Source of the DNA: Paractinoplanes abujensis
Lineage (GTDB): Bacteria > Actinomycetota > Actinomycetes > Mycobacteriales > Micromonosporaceae
Assembly (NCBI RefSeq): GCF_014204895.1
Contig: NZ_JACHMF010000001.1
Coordinates: forward strand, 3,906,001-3,970,000
Direction: 5' to 3'
DNA length: 64,000 bases
Shown: one piece after another, positions 54,133 to 62,923 of the stretch
Layout: every line of letters begins with the position of its first letter
Position numbering within the stretch: position 1 is the first letter of the stretch
Program-made: the position numbers and the translations under genes
The notes under the pieces: model-generated
The model's database searches: none
Seen by the model: the letters and a program-made list of their open reading frames with translations, nothing else
What the model was told of the DNA's origin: nothing

Positions 54133-57100
54133 ATGATTCGCAGAGTGCTGCTGATCGCCGCCCTTGTCCTGGCCGGGATGGGCGTCAACGCCGCCCCGGC
54201 ATTCGCGGCCGACTTCTCGGTACTGATCTTCAGCAAGACCGCGGGGTTCCGGCACGACGCCATCCCCGCCGGGATCGCCGCGATCCAGCAACTGGGCGCG
54301 CAGAACAACTTCGCGGTCGAGGCGACCGAGGACGCCTCCCAGTTCACCGACACGAACCTGGCCCGGTTCAAAGCGGTGATCTGGCTGTCTACCACCGGCG
54401 ACGTGCTCGACGCGACCCAGCAGGCCGCATTCGAGCGCTATCTTCGCGCCGGCGGCGGCTATGTCGGCGTACACGCCGCTTCCGACACCGAATACGACTG
54501 GCCCTGGTACGGCAACCTCGTCGGCGCCTACTTCGCGAGCCACCCGGCGATCCAGCCGGTCACCGTCCGCATCGAGGACACCGCTCACCCGTCCAACGCG
54601 GGCATCCCGGTGAACTGGAACCGCACCGACGAGCTCTACAACTACCGCACCAACCCCCGCTCGCAGGTGCACGTCCTCGCGAATCTCAACGAGGCCACGT
54701 ACACCGGCGGCAGCATGAACGGCGACCACCCGATCTCGTGGTGCCGGCCCTACGACGGCGGCCGGTCCTGGTACACCGGCCTCGGCCACACCCAGGAGAG
54801 CTACACCGAGGCCCACTTCCGCACCCACCTGCTCGGCGGCATCAGGTACGCCGCGCAGAACGTCGGCAACTGCTCGGTGCAGGCTCCCGCCGGCACGTTC
54901 AGCCAGGTCAACCTGGCCAAGGGCGCGGCCGAGACCGGGGAGCCGATGGGTCTCACCGTGCTGCCCAACCGGGGTGTGCTGCACACCTCGCGCAACGGCG
55001 TCATCCGGTACACCGATGTCAACGGCAACACCAAGGTCGCGTTGACGTTGCCGGTCTACAGCCACGACGAGGAGGGTCTGCAGAGCATCAAGGCCGACCC
55101 GAACTTCGCCACCAACCGCTGGGTGTACGTCTATTACGCGCCACCGCTGAGCACACCCGGCGGCGACGCTCCGTCCACGGGCACGGCGGCGCAGTTCGCG
55201 CCGTTCAACGGCTCCAACAAGCTGGGCCGGTTCACCGTGCGCGACGACAACACGATCGACCCGGCCTCGCTGGTGACGATCCTCGACGTGCCGACCAGCC
55301 GCGGGCTGTGCTGCCACGTCGGCGGTGACATCGACTTCGACGCCGCCGGCAACCTGTACCTGTCCACCGGTGACGACACCAACCCGTTCGACTCGGCCGG
55401 TTTCGCGCCGCTCGACGAGCGGGCCGACCGCAACCCCGCCTACGACGCGCAGCGCACCTCGGGCAACAGCAACGACCTGCGCGGCAAGGTGCTGCGGATC
55501 AAGCCGGGCGCGACCGGTGGCTACACCGTCCCGGGTGGCAACATGTTCGCCCCGGGCACGCCGAACACCAGGCCCGAGGTGTACGCCATGGGCTTCCGCA
55601 ACCCGTTCAAGATGAGCGTCGACAAGGCCACCGGCGTCGTCTACCTCGGCGACTACGGCCCCGACGCCGGCTCGGCCGACCCGCAGCGCGGGCCCGCGGG
55701 CACCGTCTCGTTCGAGCGGATCACCCGGCCCGGCTTTTTCGGCTGGCCGTACTGCTCCAACTACAACACCCCCTACCAGGAATACGCGTTCCCGACCGGG
55801 CCGTCCTCCGGTGCGTACAACTGTGCCGGTGGGCCGACGAACAACTCGCGGAACAACACCGGCATCACCGCGCTGCCGGCGTCGCAGGCGGCGTGGCTGC
55901 CCTACGGCGGGCAGGGTCCGTGGCGGCCCGAGCTGGGTGGGGGCGGGCCCATGGGCGGCCCGGTCTACCACTACGACCCGGCGCTGGCCTCCGATGTGAA
56001 GTTCCCGGCGTCATACGACAAAAAGGTCTTGCTCGGGGAATTCACCAGCCGCTGGATCAAGGCGGTCACCCTGAACGGCGACGGCACGGCCGGGGCGATC
56101 GAGCCGATCCCGTGGACCGGCACGGCGATCATGGACATGGAGTTCGGGCCGGACGGCGCCCTGTACGTGCTCGACTACGGCACGACGTGGTTCGGCGGGG
56201 ACGAGAACTCGGCTCTCTACCGGATCGAGTACAACAGTGGTGGCAACCGGGCTCCGATCGCCCAGGCCTCCGCCACCCCGTCGTCCGGCGCGGCGCCGCT
56301 GACCGTGCAGTTCAGCTCGGCGGGCAGCAACGACCCGGACGGCGACCCGATCACGTACGCCTGGGACTTCACCAGCAACGGCAGCACCGACTCCACGGCG
56401 GCCAACCCGGCGTTCACCTACCCGGCCAACGGTGAATACACCGCGACACTGACGGTACGGGATTCCGGCGGCAAGACCTCGACGGCCAGTACGGTCGTCG
56501 GCGTCGGCCGGCCTTCCATCCAGCTGATCGCCCCGCCCGACGGATCGGTGTTCCAGTTCGGCGACCTGGTGCCGTACGAGATCAGAGTCACCGATCCGAA
56601 CGCGGGCACCATCGACTGCAACCGGGTCGTGCTCAACTACGTGCTCGGCCACGACAGCCACGGTCACCCGATCACCAGCAAGAACGGTTGCAGCGGCTCG
56701 ATCCAGACCACTGTCGACGGGGAGCACGACGCGAGCGCGAACATCTTCGGGGTGCTCGCCGCGGAGTACACCCCTGTCGCCGGCGTCCCGGTCCAGGCTC
56801 AGCACCTGCTGCAACCGCGGACCCGGCAGGCCGAACACCTCAGCACCATGAACGGCGTCCAGGTCGTCGCCAAGGCCAACGCGCACGGCGGCAATGCTGT
56901 CGGGTACATCGAGAACGGGGACTGGATCTCCTTCGCCCGCTACAACCTGGCCGGCGTCACCGGCATCAAAGCGCGCGTCGCCTCGGCCGGCGTCGGGGGC
57001 ACGCTGACCGTGCGGACCGGCTCGCCGACCGGCCCGGTGGCCGGCACGCTGCAAGTCGCCCCGACCGGCGGCTGGGAGACGTGGGCCGACGTCACCGGGA

Positions 57101-57603
57101 CGATCAGCGCACCGGCCGGCACGCAGCAGTTGTACCTGGTGTTCACCGGCGGCGCGGGGTCGCTGTTCGACATCGACGACTTCACGTTCACCTCCGGCGG
57201 CACCACCCCGCCGCAGTCGGGCAACCTGGCGTTGAACAAGCCGGCCACGGCGTCCAGCACCGAGGCGGTCGCCTACCCGGCCTCCGCGGCGGTGGACGGT
57301 TCGCTGACCAGCCGGTGGGCGAGCGCCTTCGCCGACCCGCAGTGGATCCAGGTCGACCTCGGTCAGTCCTACCCCATCAATCGGGTCAAGTTGACCTGGG
57401 AGGCGGCGTACGGTTCCGCGTACCAGATCCAGACGTCGGCCAACGGGACGACGTGGACCACGGCCCGGACGATCACCGGCGGCGACGGAGCGGTCGACGA
57501 TCACACCGCGCTGGCCGCCACCGGCCGGTACGTGCGGATCAACGGCACAGCCCGCGCCACCGCCTGGGGCTACTCACTGTTCGAGTTCGAGGTCTACTCC
57601 TGA
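54133..57603 (+). CDS. Large secreted ThuA / PQQ-type sugar dehydrogenase protein with PKD, CBM6 and F5/8C domains
   Basis: A 1156-residue exported protein. Signal peptide (AFAA, near 25); ThuA domain (about 26-240, VLIFSKTAGFRHDAIPAG); beta-propeller sugar dehydrogenase (about 255-700, with GLCCHVGGDIDF and VYAMGFRNPFKMSVDK); PKD domain (708-792); APPDGS...GHDSHGHP module (793-894); CBM6 (900-1021, VGYIENGDWISF); and a C-terminal F5/8 type C/CBM32 domain (1029-1156, LNKPATASSTE, then SRWAS). The first five modules match the protein at 19587 in the same order, but the tail differs. It probably oxidises sugars at the polymer surface. The ribosome site is weak (GAGAGGG about 17 bases before ATG 54133). 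Confidence 0.92.
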   Translation: MIRRVLLIAALVLAGMGVNAAPAFAADFSVLIFSKTAGFRHDAIPAGIAAIQQLGAQNNFAVEATEDASQFTDTNLARFKAVIWLSTTGDVLDATQQAAFERYLRAGGGYVGVHAASDTEYDWPWYGNLVGAYFASHPAIQPVTVRIEDTAHPSNAGIPVNWNRTDELYNYRTNPRSQVHVLANLNEATYTGGSMNGDHPISWCRPYDGGRSWYTGLGHTQESYTEAHFRTHLLGGIRYAAQNVGNCSVQAPAGTFSQVNLAKGAAETGEPMGLTVLPNRGVLHTSRNGVIRYTDVNGNTKVALTLPVYSHDEEGLQSIKADPNFATNRWVYVYYAPPLSTPGGDAPSTGTAAQFAPFNGSNKLGRFTVRDDNTIDPASLVTILDVPTSRGLCCHVGGDIDFDAAGNLYLSTGDDTNPFDSAGFAPLDERADRNPAYDAQRTSGNSNDLRGKVLRIKPGATGGYTVPGGNMFAPGTPNTRPEVYAMGFRNPFKMSVDKATGVVYLGDYGPDAGSADPQRGPAGTVSFERITRPGFFGWPYCSNYNTPYQEYAFPTGPSSGAYNCAGGPTNNSRNNTGITALPASQAAWLPYGGQGPWRPELGGGGPMGGPVYHYDPALASDVKFPASYDKKVLLGEFTSRWIKAVTLNGDGTAGAIEPIPWTGTAIMDMEFGPDGALYVLDYGTTWFGGDENSALYRIEYNSGGNRAPIAQASATPSSGAAPLTVQFSSAGSNDPDGDPITYAWDFTSNGSTDSTAANPAFTYPANGEYTATLTVRDSGGKTSTASTVVGVGRPSIQLIAPPDGSVFQFGDLVPYEIRVTDPNAGTIDCNRVVLNYVLGHDSHGHPITSKNGCSGSIQTTVDGEHDASANIFGVLAAEYTPVAGVPVQAQHLLQPRTRQAEHLSTMNGVQVVAKANAHGGNAVGYIENGDWISFARYNLAGVTGIKARVASAGVGGTLTVRTGSPTGPVAGTLQVAPTGGWETWADVTGTISAPAGTQQLYLVFTGGAGSLFDIDDFTFTSGGTTPPQSGNLALNKPATASSTEAVAYPASAAVDGSLTSRWASAFADPQWIQVDLGQSYPINRVKLTWEAAYGSAYQIQTSANGTTWTTARTITGGDGAVDDHTALAATGRYVRINGTARATAWGYSLFEFEVYS

Positions 57604-57624
57604 TCGAGCAGACCGCGTACGACG

Positions 57625-57655
57625 GGGTGCGGAGATCCTCGGGGTCTCCGCACCC
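57625..57655 (+). terminator. Hairpin terminator after the second ThuA gene
   Basis: GGGTGCGGAGA (57625-57635) and its exact complement (57645-57655) form an 11-base-pair stem with a nine-base loop, 22 bases after the stop codon. Confidence 0.75.
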
Positions 57656-57679
57656 GACGAACCACCCGACGCACCGGGC

Positions 57680-58338
57680 CTGACGAGCCCGACCTCCGGA
57701 ACGACACCGACCTGTTCGACGCCGGTGTCGCCCACACCATCAAGATCACCTTCCGGGACGCCGACTATCAGCGCCTGCTCGACTCGTTCTGGGAGGAAGG
57801 CGAGAAGGACTTCCTCGAGGCCGACCTGACCGTCGACGGGGTCACCGTCACCAGCGTCGGCATCCGGCTCAAGGGCAATTCGACCCTGTCCGGCCTCACC
57901 CGCAACGGCCAGGCCCGGCAGAACGGCTTCGGACCAGGCCGGGCCGGCGACGCCGAAGGAGCAGCCCGTGGCTTCCCCGGCGGCGGCCGGCTGCCCGAAG
58001 GCGGTCAGATACCGGAGGGCCGGGTGCCGGCCGGCGGGCAGGGCTTCCCGGGCGGCGGCCGGGGCGGGCCTCGCGGCATGGGCGGCAACAAGCTCAAGGA
58101 GCGGTTCCTGGGCAGCACGGCGTTCAAGACCCGGTACGAGGACGCCTACCGCGACATGTACCAGAAGATCTACGGCAACGCCGCCGCCCTGAACGCTCTC
58201 GAGTCCGCCCTGAAGGTGCTGGCCACGGTGGACGGGTACGACGAGCAGGCCACCAGCAGCGAGGCCGACCGGCTACGGACCCTGCTGCAGCAGCGTTCCG
58301 CCTATCTCGCCACCCGCGACGTCACCAGGACCTCCTGA
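57680..58338 (+). pseudogene. Broken CotH-like (spore coat protein H kinase) gene
   Basis: From about 57700 one frame reads LFDAGVAHTIKITFRDADYQ and EEGEKDFLEADLTVDG, the N-terminal part of CotH proteins. At about 57839 the frame shifts by one base, and VTVTSVGIRLKGNSTLSGLT continues in the next frame. Then a Gly/Pro-rich stretch and the C-terminal helices NKLKERFLGSTAFKTRYEDA follow to the stop at 58338. The whole protein-kinase-like core of about 300 residues, including the catalytic Asp motifs, is missing between them. So the gene has one frameshift, one large deletion and no visible start. Intact homologues are secreted or membrane-bound in actinobacteria. Confidence 0.75.
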
Positions 58339-58483
58339 TCGAGGGTCCGGCCGTTCTACCGGGCAGCCGGCACCCCCGTCCCCAGGCGTCGAACCGCGAC
58401 GCCGGCCTCGGGAAGAGACCTTGACTTTCCCGGTGTCAGGAGAATGCTGATGATCTACATCGGAGTGTTCACGGGGAGGTTCC

Positions 58484-58939
58484 ATGCGGATCACGAAGGT
58501 TTTCGCGGTCGTTGCCGCGGCCGCCGCGCTACTGCTGTCGCCGGTCGGCAGCGCACCAGCCGGCGCGGCGATCGCCATGGAGTTCGACAAGGGAACGTCG
58601 GCTGTGTCGTACGAGCTCACCAACGACAGTGCGTGCACGCTCTACGCCTACGGGGCCGGTTGCTTCGAGCCCAACGGCGACTTCTTCTACGTGACCGACC
58701 GCCTCAGCGACGGCCACTCGGCCGCCGTGTTCTGGCGCAACTACTATCCCGGCGACACCCTTTACCGCAACGGCGCGTGCTTCAACACCGCCGGTGTCGA
58801 CACCGCCCGGGTCTGCAACAAGAACATGCGGGAGGACTCGAAGGTGCAGTTCCGTGTGTGCGCCGCGGAGTGGAGCACCAAGGTCACCACCGTCTGCAGC
58901 CCGTGGTCCCCGCTCGTGAAGGTGGACCCCGCCGCGTAG
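58484..58939 (+). CDS. Small secreted cysteine-containing protein of unknown function
   Basis: A 151-residue protein with a signal peptide (VVAAAAALLLSPVGSAPAGA, to about 28). The mature part has six cysteines (CTLYAYGAGC, GACFN, VCNK, VCAAEW, VCSPW) likely forming three disulfides, and many Tyr/Trp. Beta-rich by appearance. Small secreted proteins of this style are common in actinomycetes, but no family is recognised. GGGAGG before ATG 58484 is a good ribosome site. Confidence 0.75.
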   Translation: MRITKVFAVVAAAAALLLSPVGSAPAGAAIAMEFDKGTSAVSYELTNDSACTLYAYGAGCFEPNGDFFYVTDRLSDGHSAAVFWRNYYPGDTLYRNGACFNTAGVDTARVCNKNMREDSKVQFRVCAAEWSTKVTTVCSPWSPLVKVDPAA

Positions 58940-58998
58940 ACGTGGACTGATGCCGGTTCGTGCCTCAGAATTGCCGGTCCGGCACCGATCTGTCTGGC

Positions 58999-60462
58999 AT
59001 GGGTTCTGAGCTCACCTCGTCGGCGACGGTTCGCCGGCTCGGCGTCGCCGCCGCGGTGCTCTTGAGTGTCGGCCTGATTGCCGGGATCGGCACCTATCTC
59101 GCGCGCACAACCTCGTCCGCTCGGGCCAAAGTCATCAGCGAGTACGAGACCCGGGCCATCACCTCAGCGGACCTGATCGCCGGAACACTGGCCGGCAGCG
59201 ACTCCAAGACCCGGGCCACCGGCGAGGATTCGTTCGCCGGAGACCTCGCCGACCTGCGAGCCCAGATCGGCCGGCAAGAGGTCGGCGCACCCTGGTATGC
59301 CGTGCTCGAGGCCGACGGCGATCGGCTGATCGCGGACCCGGTGACGAAGGAGGCGGAAACCGCAGGCCTGGCGGCGGACGCGGGCTTCCGGATCGCGACG
59401 CGGACCGGGAAGCTCGCGTTCGGCGAGGTGCGGACCGATGCGGGTGGGTCGTACGCGCTCGCGTTCCAGCCCTTCGACACCCCCCGCGGCGGGCGGATGC
59501 TGGCCATTCCGGTCAGCTTGGCCGATCTCTCCACCATCCTCGCCGGCACCCTCGACCGCACCTTCAGCACCTCGTACGTCGTCGACGAGTACGGCCGGAT
59601 TGTCGTCTCCTCCCAGGACGGGCTGGCCGGGTCGCCGCTGGCCGACACCGCCTTGCTCGCCGCCGCGACGCGGAGCACTCACGGCGCCCACGGCGACCGG
59701 TACTTCGTCGCGCGGCCGGTCGCCGGCAGCGACTGGCGGCTGATCCTGACCACCTCGACCTCGAAGCTGCTGGCCCCCGTCCAGGCCAACGCCAAGGCGG
59801 CCTGGCTGATGTTCACCGCGTTCGCGATCGCGATGGTCATCATCGTGCTGATCGGGTATTCCGTCCTGCGCGGCTCAGCGCGGCTGGCTCAGGCGCGGAT
59901 GCACGACGCCCTGACCGGGCTGCCCAACCGGGCACTGTTCCTGGAGCGCGCCGACGCCGTGATCGCCGACTGGCGCCGCAAACGGCTGACCGGCGACACC
60001 GGTCCGGTGGCGGCCCTGTTCCTCGACCTGGACGGCTTCAAACCGGTGAACGACACCTACGGCCACGCCGCCGGCGACGCGCTGCTCAAGCAGGTGGCGC
60101 TCCGGCTGATCGAGGCCACCCGGCCGGAGGACATGGTGAGCCGCTTCGGCGGCGACGAGTTCCTCGTGCTCTGCCGCAAGCTGCACACCGAGCAGGACGC
60201 GGTGGCGGTCGCCGACCGGATCCGTGACTACGTGTCCGAGCCGTTCGAGATCGACGGCCGCACCGTACGGATCGGCGTGTCCATCGGCGTCGCGATGCTC
60301 GACGAGCAGGCACCGGAGGCGGCCGCCCTGATCCACCGGGCTGACCTCGCGCTCTACCGGGCCAAGGAGGGCGGCCGCGGCCGCGTCGAAGTTTTCGAGT
60401 CACCGGCGACGCCAGAACCGTCGGCATCATCGCTCGGCCCGGCCGACCACAGTTCCCGCTGA
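58999..60462 (+). CDS. Membrane diguanylate cyclase with extracellular Cache-like sensor
   Basis: A 487-residue protein: membrane helix near residues 15-37, an extracellular sensor of about 225 residues with the Cache-like VVDEYGRIVVSSQDGLAG strand, a second membrane helix (AWLMFTAFAIAMVIIVLIGY, near 275), and a GGDEF domain (about 310-475). The active loop is SRFGGDEF, and RPED five residues before GGDEF is a complete product-inhibition I-site, so the enzyme should make c-di-GMP from GTP and be feedback-controlled. No EAL domain. ATG 58999 is used; GTG 58960 is an alternative. Tail-to-tail with the SDR gene, 13 bases apart, across a short hairpin. Confidence 0.9.
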   Translation: MGSELTSSATVRRLGVAAAVLLSVGLIAGIGTYLARTTSSARAKVISEYETRAITSADLIAGTLAGSDSKTRATGEDSFAGDLADLRAQIGRQEVGAPWYAVLEADGDRLIADPVTKEAETAGLAADAGFRIATRTGKLAFGEVRTDAGGSYALAFQPFDTPRGGRMLAIPVSLADLSTILAGTLDRTFSTSYVVDEYGRIVVSSQDGLAGSPLADTALLAAATRSTHGAHGDRYFVARPVAGSDWRLILTTSTSKLLAPVQANAKAAWLMFTAFAIAMVIIVLIGYSVLRGSARLAQARMHDALTGLPNRALFLERADAVIADWRRKRLTGDTGPVAALFLDLDGFKPVNDTYGHAAGDALLKQVALRLIEATRPEDMVSRFGGDEFLVLCRKLHTEQDAVAVADRIRDYVSEPFEIDGRTVRIGVSIGVAMLDEQAPEAAALIHRADLALYRAKEGGRGRVEVFESPATPEPSASSLGPADHSSR

Positions 60463-60475
60463 CCGCCGACGCCGG

Positions 60476-61264
60476 TCAGGCGACTTTGACCGCACCGCCG
60501 TCCACGAGGAGGTTGGTGCCGATCAGGCTCGGCATGGCCGGCGAGGACAGCAGGAGGATCGCGCGGGCGATCTCGTCCGGCTCGGCGAGCTGCCCGGTGA
60601 GCATGCCGGTCTGCTCCGGCGCGCCGGCGAGCAACGCTGCGTGGTCGACGCCCATGGCGCCGGCCGCCCGGGCCAGGAAGCCGTCCTTGCCCGCGGTCAG
60701 ATTCGTGCGCGTGGCCGCCGGGCTGACGACGTTCACCCGTACGCCGGAAGGAGCCAGCTTCTCGGCGAGGGCGCGGGAGAACATGTTGAGGCCCGCCTTG
60801 GCCGTGACGTAGTGCAACGGGTTGGCGCTCATCGCCCGCCCGGCGTGTGAGCTGACGTTGACGATGGAGCCCTTCGCCTCGGTCAGGGCGGGGAGCGCAG
60901 CCCGCGTCACGCGCACCGCCGACCGCAGGTTGAGCCCGAGGCTCGTGTCCCACACGTCCTCGTCACCGTCCAGCGGGTCGCCGAACGCCTCGAGCGGCAT
61001 CTCGCCGCCGCCGGCGTTGTTCACCAGCACGTCGAGCCGTGGATCGGCCTCGAGCACGGCCTCGACCATGCGTCGCGCCCCGTCGGTGCCGGACAGGTCG
61101 GCGGCCACGAAGGCCGCCCCGGTGGCCTCGAGTTCCGCGGTCAAGGTCCGGGACGTGCCGACGACGGTGGCGCCCTCGGCCAGGAAGGCCCGGACGGTGG
61201 CGAGCCCGATCCCCTTGCTAGCCCCGGTCACGAGGACACGCTTACCCACCAACTGCAGATCCAT
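60476..61264 (-). CDS. Short-chain dehydrogenase/reductase
   Basis: A 262-residue classical SDR. TGASKGIGLA (cofactor loop, residues 14-23), NNAGGGEMP (near 92), Ser in VNVSSHAGR (near 138) and YVTAK (Tyr-x3-Lys near 152) form the complete catalytic set. NADP preference is uncertain: the acidic residue after the second strand is absent (TSRT), which favours NADP. GAGGAG six bases before ATG 61264. It is divergent from the TetR gene, so it is the probable target of that repressor. The substrate is unknown. Confidence 0.9.
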   Translation of the reverse strand: MDLQLVGKRVLVTGASKGIGLATVRAFLAEGATVVGTSRTLTAELEATGAAFVAADLSGTDGARRMVEAVLEADPRLDVLVNNAGGGEMPLEAFGDPLDGDEDVWDTSLGLNLRSAVRVTRAALPALTEAKGSIVNVSSHAGRAMSANPLHYVTAKAGLNMFSRALAEKLAPSGVRVNVVSPAATRTNLTAGKDGFLARAAGAMGVDHAALLAGAPEQTGMLTGQLAEPDEIARAILLLSSPAMPSLIGTNLLVDGGAVKVA

Positions 61265-61325
61265 CTGGTTCTCCTCTGTATGTCTTGTAGAAGAAAATGC
61301 AACACCTTATTGTCTTCGGAGTCAA

Positions 61326-61351
61326 TAACTGAGTCACCTAAGTCTCAGTTA
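61326..61351. promoter_or_regulatory. TetR operator between SDR and TetR genes
   Basis: TAACTGAG (61326-61333) and CTCAGTTA (61344-61351) form an 8-base perfect inverted repeat with a ten-base spacer in the 108-base divergent gap. Length and position suit a TetR dimer that controls both genes. A direct repeat TAGGCTCCG follows, just before the TetR start. Confidence 0.65.
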
Positions 61352-61372
61352 GGCTCCGAGTAGGCTCCGGTC

Positions 61373-62035
61373 ATGAGTGCAGCCACCTCGCCGAGGCGCG
61401 TCCGGGCGGACGCCGAGCGGAGCACTGCCCGCATCCTCGACGCGGCCCGGGCCGTCCTCGCCGATGACCCGAACGCGTCACTCGAGCGCATCGCCGACGC
61501 GGCGGGGCTGGCCCGGGCCACCGTCCACCGGCGGTTCGCGTCCCGGGCGGCTTTGCTCGAGACGCTGTCGGCTCGGCTCAACGCGCTCTTCCTCGACGTG
61601 GTGCGCCGGGCCCGCGTGGCCACGGCCCCGCCCCTGGTCGCACTGCACCGCGCCACCGAGCTGATCTTCGAGCTCAAGCTGAGTCATCGCTCCGTCATGA
61701 TGGCCACCATGGACGCGGGCACCGGCCGGACGATGCTGAGCCCGGAAGTCCGCGAAGGCGTGGACCTGCTCTTCGCCCGGCTGCACGCCGCCGGCGCCGT
61801 CGCCGCCGGCAATCCGGACTGGTGCCGCCGCATCTACTTGGCGGTGCTCAACGAGGTCGACCTGCTGCCGGCCGACGACCCCGAGCTCACCCCCGGTGCG
61901 GGCGACGAGCTCGGCGCCCGCACCAACCTCACGGTCCGCACAGTGCTGGGCGCGCTGGGTGCGCATCCCGACGCCGTCGCGTCCTTCGCCCCGGCCCCGT
62001 CCGGCGATTCCGAGACACGTCGCCCGGTCACCTGA
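61373..62035 (+). CDS. TetR/AcrR-family transcriptional regulator
   Basis: A 220-residue regulator: N-terminal HTH (ARILDAARAVLADDPNASLERIADAAGLARATVHRRF, cited in part below twenty residues as GLARATVHRRFASRAALLE, residues about 20-60) and a variable helical ligand domain. It is divergent from the SDR gene and likely represses it and itself through the TAACTGAG palindrome. The ligand is unknown. There is no strong ribosome site before ATG 61373, so the message may have a short leader. Confidence 0.9.
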   Translation: MSAATSPRRVRADAERSTARILDAARAVLADDPNASLERIADAAGLARATVHRRFASRAALLETLSARLNALFLDVVRRARVATAPPLVALHRATELIFELKLSHRSVMMATMDAGTGRTMLSPEVREGVDLLFARLHAAGAVAAGNPDWCRRIYLAVLNEVDLLPADDPELTPGAGDELGARTNLTVRTVLGALGAHPDAVASFAPAPSGDSETRRPVT

Positions 62036-62170
62036 CGGGCCTTGACTGCGCCGAGCCCCCGTACGGGTGGCGTCCGTCCGGCGAGGTAGTCCCACCCCTA
62101 CCCGAGGGTGATCCGCAACGGCTCCGTGGGCTGACGCCGCAGCCGGTACCGCGCGCCCACGCTTCGGTGC

Positions 62171-62923
62171 ATGGATCTGATGCACCTGATCGACCCGGTG
62201 ATGTCCGCGCCGCTGCTCTACCCGCTGCTGGCGGGCCTGAGCAGTCTGGACGGCGTCGTGCCGGTCGTCCCGTCCGAGGCGGCGGTCCTGACGGCGGGTG
62301 TGCTGGCCCGCACCGGGTCGGCGAGCCTGGTGCTGGTCGTCGTGGCCACCGCTGCCGGAGTGTTCATCGGCGACCACCTCGCGTACGGCCTGAGCCGCAG
62401 CGCTTCCAGCCCGCGGTTGCTCGGCCGGTCACCGCGCTTTCGCCGTGCCGTGACCGAAGCGGGCCGGCAGCTCGAGCACCGGGCAGGCCCATTGATCGTG
62501 GCCTCACGGTTCCTGCCCGGTGGTCGCGTGACGATGAACGTCGCCGCCGGCACGGCCGGGGTGCCACTGTCGCGGTTCAGCCCGGCCTCGGCGATCGCGG
62601 CGCTGGCCTGGGCGGCGTACATCGCCGGTCTGGGCGTGCTGGGCGGCACGGCGTTCGCTGAGCGGCCGTTGCTCGGCGTCGCTGTCGGGCTGGGGGCGTC
62701 GCTTCTGGTCGGCAGCATCGTGGAACTGACCCGGCGTCGCCTCACCGCTCGACCCCACCGCCATGCCGGGAAGCCGGCCGGGGCCGGGAAACGCGAGCTT
62801 CGGGCCTCGGTCGCGACGATGACGGTCGCGGCCGTGCTGGCCGCACCCGGCGCAGCAGTTGCCGGGCCGGTCGGCCGGATCCCCGAGCATGCGGCCGTCG
62901 CATCGTCGGCGGTGACCCGATGA
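62171..62923 (+). CDS. DedA/VTT-family membrane protein
   Basis: A 250-residue membrane protein of the DedA family: the re-entrant start LDGVVPVVPSEAAVLTAG, a GVFIGDHLAYGLSR helix, and the conserved ASRFLPGGRVTMNVAAGTAG loop with the essential Arg and Gly. Four to five helices. DedA proteins are now linked to phospholipid or undecaprenyl-phosphate flipping. The last 70 residues (basic, then a hydrophobic helix) are a clade-specific addition. Its stop overlaps the start of the next gene (ATGA), giving coupling with an envelope-modifying acyltransferase. Confidence 0.88.
   Translation: MDLMHLIDPVMSAPLLYPLLAGLSSLDGVVPVVPSEAAVLTAGVLARTGSASLVLVVVATAAGVFIGDHLAYGLSRSASSPRLLGRSPRFRRAVTEAGRQLEHRAGPLIVASRFLPGGRVTMNVAAGTAGVPLSRFSPASAIAALAWAAYIAGLGVLGGTAFAERPLLGVAVGLGASLLVGSIVELTRRRLTARPHRHAGKPAGAGKRELRASVATMTVAAVLAAPGAAVAGPVGRIPEHAAVASSAVTR

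Noticed and set aside
54019..55971. A 650-codon minus-strand frame opposite the second ThuA gene
   Set aside because: Same reason; the plus strand shows clear ThuA and dehydrogenase motifs.
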